Below, piece after piece: positions 23,389-30,783 of a stretch of 36,909 nt of DNA (position 1 is the stretch's first letter; each line of letters starts with the position of its first letter). The stretch covers positions 1-36,909 of the forward strand of contig JAJDND010000158.1 of the NCBI GenBank assembly GCA_022340885.1, read 5' to 3'. The stretch is from Desulfobacterales bacterium. GTDB lineage: Bacteria > Desulfobacterota > Desulfobacteria > Desulfobacterales > UBA11574. Below the pieces are notes generated by a model, which made no database searches, was not told the DNA's origin, and saw only the letters and a program-made list of their open reading frames with translations. The translations under genes were made by a program, and so were the position numbers.

Positions 23389-24567
23389 TTATCGCGCTTC
23401 CATCGGTACAAAGGCACACTCTTCGGGACCGCAGTAATCCCCGATATACTCGGAACTGGGACGGTAAAGAACCGGTTTGGACCCTGCACCGCCGAACTGT
23501 TCTTCTATGACATGAGCAGCCCATCCGGAAATTCTGGCGATGGCAAATAAAGGCGTAAATAAATCAATCGGAAACCCCATGTAATAATACAAAGATGCGC
23601 TGTAAAAATCCACGTTCACAAAAATATCTCTGCCTTTTCTTTCTTTGAAGGCTTTTTTCCCCGTTTTTTCGAGAGCCGTGGACATTTCATACCATTTGAG
23701 TTCTCCGGTTCGCTCGCCCATCTTTTTGCTCATCGGGGCGAGAATATGAGCCCTGGGGTCATCGGTTTTGTAAACCGCATGGCCCAGTCCCATAATTTTT
23801 CCGCCGGAATCAAGCAGGTGGTTGACATAGGACTCGATCTTGTCAAGGCTGCCGATATCAAGAAGCATTTGCATAACACGGGCGTTTGCACCGCCATGTA
23901 AATCTCCGGATAACGAACCGACGGCAGCGGCTATGGCCGAATACATGTGAGCCCTTGTTGACGCCACTTGCCGGGCTGAAAAGGTTGATGCATTAAAAGA
24001 ATGCTCCGCATGAAGAACCAAACAGGTGTCCAAAAAGCTGGTAAGCTCTTCGTCCGGAATCGTGCCATTGAGCATATACAGAAAATTGGCGGCGTGGTCC
24101 AGATCCGGGTTCGGATCAACGGGTTCGTTGTTGTTTCGAATGCGGTTCCAGGCAGCGACGATGGTGGGGAATTTTGCAACGAGCTTTATCCCCATGCGAA
24201 GCGTCGCTTCCCGAGAATATTCCCGGGTGTCTGGATCATGGTGGGCCAGGAGGGCAACCGATGCCTGAAGTATGTCCATGGGAAGGGCGTCTTTGGGCCG
24301 GGTTTTAAGGGCGGCAATCACCTCGGGCGGAATCGACCGTTGCGAGACAAGTTGCTTTTTGAAGTTTTCGAGCTCTTCTTTTTTTGGCAGTTGTTCATAG
24401 AAAAGCAAATAGGCGACCTCTTCAAAGGAAACTCTTCCGGCAAGATCCGGAACGAAATACCCTCTGTAAACCAGTTTGCCGGCGGCACCATCAACAAGGC
24501 TGATCCGGGTTGTGGCGACCTTAAAACCGCGGAGGCCAGTATTCAAAATAGGTTGGCAAACGTCCAT
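23389..24567 (-). CDS. gltA: Citrate synthase
   Basis: The 392-residue protein has the citrate synthase catalytic set: AEHSFNASTFSARQVAST containing the first His near 190, KIMGLGHAVYKTDDPRAHIL with the second near 245, and the Asp in VNVDFYSASLYY near 300. It begins with the family's GLRGFKVATTRISLVDG text, and YRGYFVPDLA matches the usual YRGYDI segment. It condenses acetyl-CoA and oxaloacetate. GGAGGTGAATT precedes the ATG. Length is that of the short bacterial (type I-like) enzymes. 2-Methylcitrate synthase is a close relative, so propionyl-CoA as substrate cannot be excluded. A 22-base perfect palindrome lies about 250 bases upstream. Confidence 0.92.
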   Translation of the reverse strand: MDVCQPILNTGLRGFKVATTRISLVDGAAGKLVYRGYFVPDLAGRVSFEEVAYLLFYEQLPKKEELENFKKQLVSQRSIPPEVIAALKTRPKDALPMDILQASVALLAHHDPDTREYSREATLRMGIKLVAKFPTIVAAWNRIRNNNEPVDPNPDLDHAANFLYMLNGTIPDEELTSFLDTCLVLHAEHSFNASTFSARQVASTRAHMYSAIAAAVGSLSGDLHGGANARVMQMLLDIGSLDKIESYVNHLLDSGGKIMGLGHAVYKTDDPRAHILAPMSKKMGERTGELKWYEMSTALEKTGKKAFKERKGRDIFVNVDFYSASLYYYMGFPIDLFTPLFAIARISGWAAHVIEEQFGGAGSKPVLYRPSSEYIGDYCGPEECAFVPMEAR

Positions 24568-24972
24568 AATTCACCTCCGTTATTGCTGATTGAGTTAAAT
24601 TTATCACGTAAATTTCTACAATACCATATAATCAAATTTCATGCCAGTTATGGACCCATTATCCAGATATTACACACAAAAGACTTTTCACAAGTTCCTC
24701 GAAAGTGAATGGTTGAATAATCCATAAAGTTGAATAGCTTACCGGCGTTTTCGAGCATGTCCGGATTTCGGGAATTCAACAAAACGTATCTTTTTCTAAA
24801 AACGTCTCACGGTGGTTAGTTGATACATATATGTATCAACGCCAAAACAAATTGATCATGGACTTTAATGCATCCGGAAGGGCGGTCGAATTTATCGACG
24901 GTTTATTTTATCCTGAAAAGCCTGGTCCTCTATGCCTGAATACGTAGTCCTAATATTCAGATAAAAGGGACC
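24568..24972. other. Intergenic region upstream of citrate synthase
   Basis: This stretch of 405 bases holds no gene that I can support. It contains the 22-base perfect palindrome annotated separately, and AT-rich sequence close to the citrate synthase start where a promoter should lie. I could not place a promoter with confidence. Confidence 0.6.
24819..24840. promoter_or_regulatory. Perfect 22-base palindrome, probable operator
   Basis: The half-site GTTGATACATA is followed immediately by its exact reverse complement. Size and symmetry are those of an operator for a dimeric helix-turn-helix regulator (for example TetR-, MarR- or GntR-type). It is not followed by a U-tract, so a terminator is unlikely. 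It lies about 250 bases before citrate synthase and about 130 bases beyond the end of the YkgJ-like gene. Confidence 0.6.
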
Positions 24973-25365
24973 TCAGGGGAACGGAGATTTCTTTTTTTTG
25001 GTAAGTTCGGGCAATAATCCTTCAATTTCGTAATATTCCGGAAAGAGTATGCAATTTAATGGTTTGGCATCATGAACAAGGCATCGATTGCCGCAAAGGA
25101 AAGGGCAAGGTTTTTTCATCTTGACCAAGAGTCTCTTATACCGAATATTCTCTTGGCACGTCACCAAACCGATCCGGCAGCATTGAGAAAACAGGCGAGA
25201 AACAGAGATATTCAGTGAGCGGCTAAGCCGGATCAAATCAAAGAGAGTGGTTTCGGCAATAACGTCTTCCATCCAACATCCAGGTGCATTACAATCATCC
25301 GGACATCGGAAATGAGATTCGATGTTGATAATACCGGCCTGATGCCGGAAATAGTCATTTAGCAT
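24973..25365 (-). CDS. YkgJ-type cysteine-cluster protein
   Basis: The 130-residue protein has the scattered cysteines of the YkgJ (zinc/iron-chelating) family: CPDDCNAPGC near residue 21, CC near 62, and CPFLCGNRCLVHDAKPLNC near 87 followed by LFP. The cysteines should bind a metal ion or an iron-sulfur cluster. Its start overlaps the end of the Fur-type gene by 11 bases, so it is cotranscribed with a metal or peroxide regulator. The C-terminus ends after KKKK and is short for the family. I tested the other two frames across the lysine-coding A-run and each ends within 20 codons, so a frameshift is not supported. Specific role unknown. Confidence 0.78.
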   Translation of the reverse strand: MLNDYFRHQAGIINIESHFRCPDDCNAPGCWMEDVIAETTLFDLIRLSRSLNISVSRLFSQCCRIGLVTCQENIRYKRLLVKMKKPCPFLCGNRCLVHDAKPLNCILFPEYYEIEGLLPELTKKKKSPFP

Positions 25366-25771
25366 GCTTCAGCGCTTCTTTTTCTGAGCACTTAGGACAA
25401 AGACCGGTAAATTCAAGATTATGCCCAATAATTTCGAAGACGGTCGCCCCATAAAGCTCGTCTTCGAGCTGGTTCAACGGCGCGATGGGAGCGTCATCAA
25501 CACGATCGCAGCGCACGCAGCGAATGTGATAATGCCGGTTTGTATCCCAGTCATAACGTTTCAGCGCGCCGCTAAGTTCCAATTTCTGAATTTCACCCAT
25601 ATTAACAAGGACCTCGAGATTCCGATAAACGGTGCCGAGACTGATCCTGGGCATGCGCCGGCGTACCATCTGGTAAATTTCATCCGCACTGGGATGTTTC
25701 TTTTGCTTCAGCAGTTCTTCAAGTATGATCTTGCGCTGCCGGGTCATTCTAATATTCTTGGGTTGCAGCAA
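25355..25771 (-). CDS. Fur/PerR family metal-dependent regulator
   Basis: The 138-residue protein has the winged-helix recognition segment GTVYRNLEVLVNMGEI, N-terminal RMTRQRKIILEEL, the HPSADEIY segment with a metal-sensing His, HYHIRCVRCDRVDD with the first structural zinc pair, and GLCPKC with the second. The start is TTG 25771, which has GAGG 7 bases upstream and gives the usual Fur length; a longer open frame to 25969 adds residues unlike the family. The RCVRC and KC pairs are more PerR-like than Fur-like, but the sensing metal cannot be told apart by eye. It is divergent from a hybrid histidine kinase gene and overlaps a YkgJ gene downstream. Self-regulation is likely, given palindromic AT-rich sites upstream. 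Confidence 0.92.
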   Translation of the reverse strand: MLQPKNIRMTRQRKIILEELLKQKKHPSADEIYQMVRRRMPRISLGTVYRNLEVLVNMGEIQKLELSGALKRYDWDTNRHYHIRCVRCDRVDDAPIAPLNQLEDELYGATVFEIIGHNLEFTGLCPKCSEKEALKHAK

Positions 25772-25820
25772 TTTGTTACCTCGGGTGCGCCAAATTAACT
25801 TAAAAATTATAATTCTATTT

Positions 25821-25833
25821 TTATTGAAAATAA
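25821..25833. promoter_or_regulatory. AT-rich palindrome before the Fur-type gene, possible self-operator
   Basis: TTATT-GAA-AATAA is symmetrical and lies about 50 bases before the TTG start, in the promoter zone. Fur and PerR boxes are AT-rich palindromes, but this site does not match either consensus closely. Confidence 0.35.
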
Positions 25834-25993
25834 CACGTCGTGTCAAGCGTGAAACCAATATGTCTTTACATATCATATTATTAAAATTTATTAAATACCC
25901 GCATCCTTGTCGGGCTTTCTGCAAAAGCCATCCATTGATCTGCAGCGTTAACGGCTTTTCAACAACCATTAAGCCTTAGCCTTATATGGCGGT

Positions 25994-26022
25994 TTGACGG
26001 GTATTTATAAAAAGGATAAATT
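25994..26022 (+). promoter_or_regulatory. Candidate promoter for the hybrid kinase gene
   Basis: TTGACG (25994-25999, five of six) and TAAATT (26017-26022, four of six) are separated by exactly 17 bases. The leader before the kinase ATG would be about 130 bases. Confidence 0.4.
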
Positions 26023-26161
26023 TATGATTGATATTTAGTTGTTATATTGCTTTTATTAGAGCGTCATGCAGCCCCGGTCTTCGGGTTGTTCAACAGGGAA
26101 AGTTTATCATTTCGACAAAATTGCGATATATCCGGGATAAATACGCTGGAGGATATTTTGT

Positions 26162-28144
26162 ATGGGTGGAAAACCAACCTATGAAGAATTGGAACAAAAG
26201 ATAAAAGCGCTCGAAAAAGAACATGTTGTTCGCAAAAATACTGAAGCGGCATTACGTGAAAGCGAAGAAAAATACAGGTTGCTGGTGAAAAATTTACCCA
26301 GTATCGTCTATAAAGGATACGATGACTGGTCTGTTGAGTTCTTCGACGACAAGATCGAAAGATTGAGCGGCTATCGTGTTGATCAATTTAAATCCAAACA
26401 AATCACAATATTGGATTTAATTGTGTATGAAGATGTTGCGTCTGCCAAAGAAAGTTTTATCCGGGCTCTCAAAGCGGACAAATCCTATATCAGAGAATTC
26501 AGAATTCGATCCAGAACCGGAAATATTCACTGGATGCAGGAAAGAGGCCAGATCATTTGTGATGACACGGGCAGGATTGAATATGTCAGCGGCGTGTTTT
26601 TTGACATCACGGACCGAAAACATGCGGAGCAGGTATTGCGGCAAAGCGAAACACGATTAAAAGCTGTTTTTGAGGCCAATCCGGACCCTATGGTCGTCTA
26701 TGACGCCAATGGATATCCGCTATATTTAAACCCTGAGTTTATCAATGTTTTTGGGTGGTCGACGGAAGATTTAAAAGGAAGACGCATCCCTTTTGTGCCG
26801 GATGACCAAATAGAGATCACCTCTCAAAAGATAAAAGAACTTTATGACCACCAAAAACCGGTGAGATTTGAAACGACCCGATTGACAAAATATGGACAAC
26901 TTCTTGATATCTTTATCAGCGCGGCGATTATCAAAGATTCGGAGAGAGAACCTTTGGGGATGGTTGTGAATCTCACCGATATTACGGAAAAAAAGAGATT
27001 GGAAACCCGGCTTCACGGCGCCCAAAGGATGGAGGCTATTGGGACATTAGCCGGAGGAATAGCCCATGATTTTAATAACTTGATGATGGGGATCCAAGGG
27101 AATGCATCGCTTTTGCTGTTTAACAAAGATGCAGACCACCCGGATTACGAACAATTGCGAAACATCGAAAAGCATGTATTGCTGGGAGCGGATCTTACCA
27201 AACAGCTTTTGGGTTTTGCCAGGGGGGGAAAATATGAAGTGGAAGTGATGGATTTGAACGACCTTATAAATCGGGAAAATCGCATGTTTAATCGAACGAA
27301 AAAAGAGATCGCGTTCCACGAACAATTTGAAAAGGATCTATGGCCCGTCAAGGTGTCTAAAGGTCAGATTGAGCAGGTTCTGTTAGACCTCTACGTCAAT
27401 GCCTGGCAAGCCATGCCCGGGGGCGGGGATCTTTATGTTCAGACAGAAAATATTTTTCTTGATCAAAATGTTATATGGCCGTTTCAGATAATCCCCGGAA
27501 AATATGTAAAAATATCAGTAACAGACACAGGAATCGGGATGGATGAAACGATCCTGCAACGGATATTCGAGCCGTTTTTTACCACAAAAGAAATGGGGAG
27601 AGGCATCGGCCTGGGGCTTGCATCGGTTTACGGAATTATCAAGAATCATGGAGGGTTTATAGATGTTCATAGTGAAAAAGGAAAAGGCACTTCCTTTTGC
27701 ATCTATTTGCCGGCTCTAAATACACAAAGTATCTTTAAAAATAAAAACATTGAATCCACGGATAAAATGACCTGCGGAACGGAGACGATTCTTCTCGTGG
27801 ATGATGAAGATATGATCATCGACGTGAGCCGGCAACTGTTGGAAAAAATCGGTTACACCGTATTGACCGCCGCCAGCGGTGGTGAAGCGATTGAAATTTA
27901 TAAAAACCATCTCGAAGAAATTTCTCTGGTTATTATTGATATGATTATGCCCGGCCTAAACGGTGGTGAAACATATGATGAATTAAAAAAAATCAATCCC
28001 GATGTGAAAGTTCTTCTTGCCAGTGGATACAGCCTGGACGGCCAGGCCCAAAATATCATCGACCGCGGGTGCAATGGATTTATTCAAAAGCCATTTAATA
28101 TCAATAAATTATCAAATAAAATCAGGACTGTCCTGGATACATAG
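26162..28144 (+). CDS. PAS-PAS hybrid histidine kinase with C-terminal receiver
   Basis: The 660-residue protein has no clear membrane segment or signal peptide and starts with a short coiled-coil ([14 protein letters not shown]). Two PAS domains follow (about 38-160 and 165-285, the first with a PAC part ending in [12 protein letters not shown]). Next are a histidine-kinase dimerisation box with phospho-acceptor His302 (GGIAHDFNN), an ATPase domain (about 390-515, [10 protein letters not shown] and the [13 protein letters not shown] lid/G2 region), and a receiver with phospho-acceptor Asp593 ([13 protein letters not shown]). It is a soluble sensor that can pass phosphate to its own receiver; no output domain is visible. 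GGAGG lies about 9 bases before the ATG. It is divergent from the Fur-type gene. The ligand is unknown. Confidence 0.93.
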   Translation: MGGKPTYEELEQKIKALEKEHVVRKNTEAALRESEEKYRLLVKNLPSIVYKGYDDWSVEFFDDKIERLSGYRVDQFKSKQITILDLIVYEDVASAKESFIRALKADKSYIREFRIRSRTGNIHWMQERGQIICDDTGRIEYVSGVFFDITDRKHAEQVLRQSETRLKAVFEANPDPMVVYDANGYPLYLNPEFINVFGWSTEDLKGRRIPFVPDDQIEITSQKIKELYDHQKPVRFETTRLTKYGQLLDIFISAAIIKDSEREPLGMVVNLTDITEKKRLETRLHGAQRMEAIGTLAGGIAHDFNNLMMGIQGNASLLLFNKDADHPDYEQLRNIEKHVLLGADLTKQLLGFARGGKYEVEVMDLNDLINRENRMFNRTKKEIAFHEQFEKDLWPVKVSKGQIEQVLLDLYVNAWQAMPGGGDLYVQTENIFLDQNVIWPFQIIPGKYVKISVTDTGIGMDETILQRIFEPFFTTKEMGRGIGLGLASVYGIIKNHGGFIDVHSEKGKGTSFCIYLPALNTQSIFKNKNIESTDKMTCGTETILLVDDEDMIIDVSRQLLEKIGYTVLTAASGGEAIEIYKNHLEEISLVIIDMIMPGLNGGETYDELKKINPDVKVLLASGYSLDGQAQNIIDRGCNGFIQKPFNINKLSNKIRTVLDT

Positions 28145-28171
28145 CCCATAGGAAGTGAAAGGAGAATGGAT

Positions 28172-28930
28172 ATGAAAGGAACGATACTGATAACAGGGGC
28201 GACATCCGGTTTCGGCAAAGCATGCGCCCGGCGATTTGCCGAAGCAGATTGGCAGCTTATTCTTACAGGCAGACGGAAAGACCGTTTGGATGCTTTGCAG
28301 GAGGAGCTGCAAGGTAAAACCTCCGTTCATAGCTTCGAGCTGGATGTCCGTCATCAGGAATCGGTGATGACCGGATTGATGCGTTTGCCCGAAAAATTCT
28401 CGGATGTCGATGTCCTTGTCAACAACGCAGGTCTTGCACTTGGACTGGAACCGGCAGCTGAAGCGGATTTGTCGGATTGGAATGCCATGGTGGACACCAA
28501 CATCAAGGGACTGATGTATTGTACGCGTGCGATTTTGCCGGGAATGGTCGAACGCAATCAGGGCCATGTGGTCAATATCGGCTCGATTGCCGGAGACTGG
28601 CCGTATCCCGGGGGAAATGCATACGGCGCCACCAAAGCGTTCGTCAAACAGTTTTCCCGGAATTTGCGCGCCGACCTTTCCGGAACGGCCATACGGGTAA
28701 CGAATATCGAACCCGGACTGGCGGAAACCGAGTTTTCCGTTGTTCGTTTTAAAGGAGATGCTGAAAAAGCCTCAAAGGTGTACGAAGGGACGCAACCCAT
28801 AACCGCCCAAGACATCGCGGATATGATTTATTGGGTTGTCGATCTTCCTTCCCATATCAATATCAACCGGTTGGAGGTCATGCCGGTTTGTCAAACCTGG
28901 GGGCCGTTTGCGATTCATCGCGATATTTGA
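28172..28930 (+). CDS. ydfG: YdfG-type short-chain dehydrogenase (3-hydroxy acid/serine dehydrogenase)
   Basis: The 252-residue protein matches E. coli YdfG throughout. It has LITGATSGFGKACARRF for NADP, NNAGLALGLEPA, a catalytic Ser in NIGSIAG, Tyr and Lys in YGATKAF, and the family-specific IEPGLAETEFS and FKGDAEKA segments. YdfG oxidises 3-hydroxy acids such as L-allo-threonine, serine or 3-hydroxypropionate with NADP. I chose ATG 28172 because GGAG is 7 bases before it; the ATG 6 bases earlier is too close to that site. It follows the kinase gene by 27 bases, but a functional link is not evident. Confidence 0.93.
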   Translation: MKGTILITGATSGFGKACARRFAEADWQLILTGRRKDRLDALQEELQGKTSVHSFELDVRHQESVMTGLMRLPEKFSDVDVLVNNAGLALGLEPAAEADLSDWNAMVDTNIKGLMYCTRAILPGMVERNQGHVVNIGSIAGDWPYPGGNAYGATKAFVKQFSRNLRADLSGTAIRVTNIEPGLAETEFSVVRFKGDAEKASKVYEGTQPITAQDIADMIYWVVDLPSHININRLEVMPVCQTWGPFAIHRDI

Positions 28931-28981
28931 GGGTCGGAAGTCGGGAATTAGAAAAGAGAAAATAGGAAAGAGTATAGGGGA

Positions 28982-29087
28982 AACCAAAGCGAGAAGGTGA
29001 AGAGTAAGAAAGTGAGAAGATAGGAAAGAAAAAAGGTCTAGCTTGGTTTAAAGCTTCCGATCTTCTTATTTTCTTACCTTCTTGGTT
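28982..29087. repeat. Purine-rich inverted repeat between convergent genes
   Basis: The region from about 28931 to 29037 is almost all purine on the plus strand. A segment at 28982-29024 can pair imperfectly with a pyrimidine-rich segment at 29060-29087, giving a stem of about 30 pairs with bulges. The right arm contains the stop codon of the sirohaem/ferredoxin gene. It may serve as a bidirectional terminator between the convergent genes. Confidence 0.45.
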
Positions 29088-29901
29088 CCCGGTCAGCTTC
29101 AAAGTCTTTGGGATTGAAGAGTTCCGCGAAGCGCGCTCCGTTCTTGCTGTGTTTTTTGTGGTAATCGATGCAGGATTCTACCAGGCGAAGCACTTCGTTT
29201 TCGCTGAAGATGCCCTCGAGCTCAAAAGCCAGCCTCGGATGCCTGCCCAATTTTCCTCCGAGCTGGATCCGAAACCCTTTCTTTTTAGCATTAATGGTTT
29301 CCGTAGGGCATGCTTGAATACACTTTCCGCATTTCAAGCATCGTTCGTGATCAATTACGGGGATATTTTCCCGGGTGTCCAGTGTAATGCTATTTTCGAT
29401 GCAGGCCTCGACGCAGGCCCCGCAGCCCGTACACGTTTCATCTGACACTTCCGGTATGGCCGCACCGATGATTCCGACATCCTTAATCTGAGGTTGCGAA
29501 CAAGCATTGGGACATTCTGCCAGGGTCACCCGAAATTCATGATGATACTTTAGATCTCCTCTTACCTGTTTTTTCAAGAAATTCAAAAGATCGGCGGTTT
29601 CAAGTATCGAATCTATTTTTTTGACCAGGTCATCACAGGTGTTGGCCGGGTTGGGGCATCCCTTTGAACCGAAGCAGGTATCAATCTGGTATCCTTTGAT
29701 GTCTTCGCCCATTTTCGACACGAATCGAGCTTGTGCCGCCTTGACATCAGCCAGCGAGACCGTCGTTATGCCGGCAGCCGCCATGTCGTTTTCGATTCGC
29801 GAACGGACCTTTTTTCTTACGAAAAAGGGAACTTTTTTTATCTCCGCTTCGGCATCAGGTGCCCATTTCACGGCGACGTGTTTTTCAAGTGAGGTTTTCA
29901 T
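29074..29901 (-). CDS. Sirohaem/[4Fe-4S] sulfite-reductase-like protein with ferredoxin domain
   Basis: The 275-residue protein has three parts. Residues about 8-60 resemble the PCP_red domain found at the C-terminus of protochlorophyllide reductase subunits (VKWAPDAEAEIKKVPFFVR). Residues about 65-150 resemble the sirohaem/[4Fe-4S] region of nitrite and sulfite reductases, with CxxxxxC (CFGSKGC) and CxxxC (CPNAC) in the right order. Residues about 155-210 form a 2x[4Fe-4S] ferredoxin with CTGCGACVEAC and CLKCGKCIQAC. Small proteins of this type occur in sulfate reducers as low-molecular-weight sulfite-reductase-like or electron-transfer proteins; the activity is not known. It follows nadC by 27 bases. 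No good ribosome binding site precedes ATG 29901. Confidence 0.85.
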   Translation of the reverse strand: MKTSLEKHVAVKWAPDAEAEIKKVPFFVRKKVRSRIENDMAAAGITTVSLADVKAAQARFVSKMGEDIKGYQIDTCFGSKGCPNPANTCDDLVKKIDSILETADLLNFLKKQVRGDLKYHHEFRVTLAECPNACSQPQIKDVGIIGAAIPEVSDETCTGCGACVEACIENSITLDTRENIPVIDHERCLKCGKCIQACPTETINAKKKGFRIQLGGKLGRHPRLAFELEGIFSENEVLRLVESCIDYHKKHSKNGARFAELFNPKDFEADREPRR

Positions 29902-29928
29902 CCGATTATTATATCCTAAATATTTATT

Positions 29929-30783
29929 TCAAGTAAGGATCCGCATGCTGATATCCACACATCTTGCGGAGTGGGTGAGCGCCCCTACGGATATAATGTC
30001 GACGCCGGTATCCGCCAGGGATTTTATTGCGTCTTTTGTAACATTGCCCGATAATTCGACTATCGCCCGGTTGCCGATCAGGGCGGCGGCTTCTTTTATC
30101 TGAACCGGCTCCATGTTATCCAGCATAATGACATCGGCATCGGCGGCCAGTGCTTCCCTCACCTGATCCAGTTCGGAAACCTCAACCTCGATTTTTAAAA
30201 GATGAGATGCCTTGGCCCGGATATGGCCAATCGCCCCTTTGATGCCGCCGAAGGCGGCGATATGATTATCCTTGATCAAAATGCCGTCATAGAGTCCCAT
30301 CCGGTGGTTGCGGGCGCCGCCTGCACGGACCGCATATTTTTCCAAAATCCGCCAACCGGGAGTGGTCTTGCGTGTATCCACCAAACGCACATTTTTGTTT
30401 GAAAGTTCGTTCATATACGATCGTACCAATGTGGAAATCCCCGAGAGACGCTGGAGAAAATTCAAAGCCGTTCGTTCACCCGAAAGGAGCGCGCAAAGTC
30501 TTCCCCGGACATTTGCCACACATGCTCCTATTGTTACCGCATTGCCGTCATTGTAGTCGGATGTGAAGGCAATTTCCGGATCAAGTGTCGCAAAAACCTG
30601 TCTGGCAACATCCAGACCGGCAATAACAAGGGGCTCTTTGGCTATAATTTCGCCGATGCCTTCCTGTTGAGGGGCTATGAGCGTATCGGTGGTGACGTCT
30701 CCCGGACCGATATCCTCTTTAAGGGCTATTTCGATGAGATGTTGTATTGAATGCATAACAATCGATTTTAAGTGGCTGAGCAT
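29929..30783 (-). CDS. nadC: Nicotinate-nucleotide pyrophosphorylase (quinolinate phosphoribosyltransferase)
   Basis: The 284-residue protein shows NadC marks: EDIGPGDVTTDTL at the start, ERTALNFLQRLSGI near 105, the substrate-binding segment RKTTPGWRILEKYAVRAGG with GGARNHRMGLYDGILIKDNH (two parts), EVEVSELDQ, and VIMLDNM near 215. It converts quinolinate and PRPP to nicotinate mononucleotide in NAD synthesis. I chose ATG 30783, whose A overlaps the last base of the valS stop (TGATG), so translation is coupled; a TTG one codon earlier and an ATG at 30756 are less likely. It is cotranscribed with valS. Confidence 0.95.
   Translation of the reverse strand: MLSHLKSIVMHSIQHLIEIALKEDIGPGDVTTDTLIAPQQEGIGEIIAKEPLVIAGLDVARQVFATLDPEIAFTSDYNDGNAVTIGACVANVRGRLCALLSGERTALNFLQRLSGISTLVRSYMNELSNKNVRLVDTRKTTPGWRILEKYAVRAGGARNHRMGLYDGILIKDNHIAAFGGIKGAIGHIRAKASHLLKIEVEVSELDQVREALAADADVIMLDNMEPVQIKEAAALIGNRAIVELSGNVTKDAIKSLADTGVDIISVGALTHSARCVDISMRILT

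Larger units (their letters stand above)
25772..26161. other. Divergent intergenic region between Fur-type and kinase genes
   Basis: This stretch of 390 bases is AT-rich and holds no supported gene. It contains a candidate operator near 25821, a candidate promoter near 25994 reading toward the kinase, and an AT-run TTATAAT at 25807-25813. The open frame extending upstream from the Fur-type start is not typical of the family. Confidence 0.55.

Noticed and set aside
24973-25010. Possible frameshift at the A-run near the end of the YkgJ-type gene
   Set aside because: Translation of both alternative frames past the run reaches a stop within 20 codons and restores no family motif.
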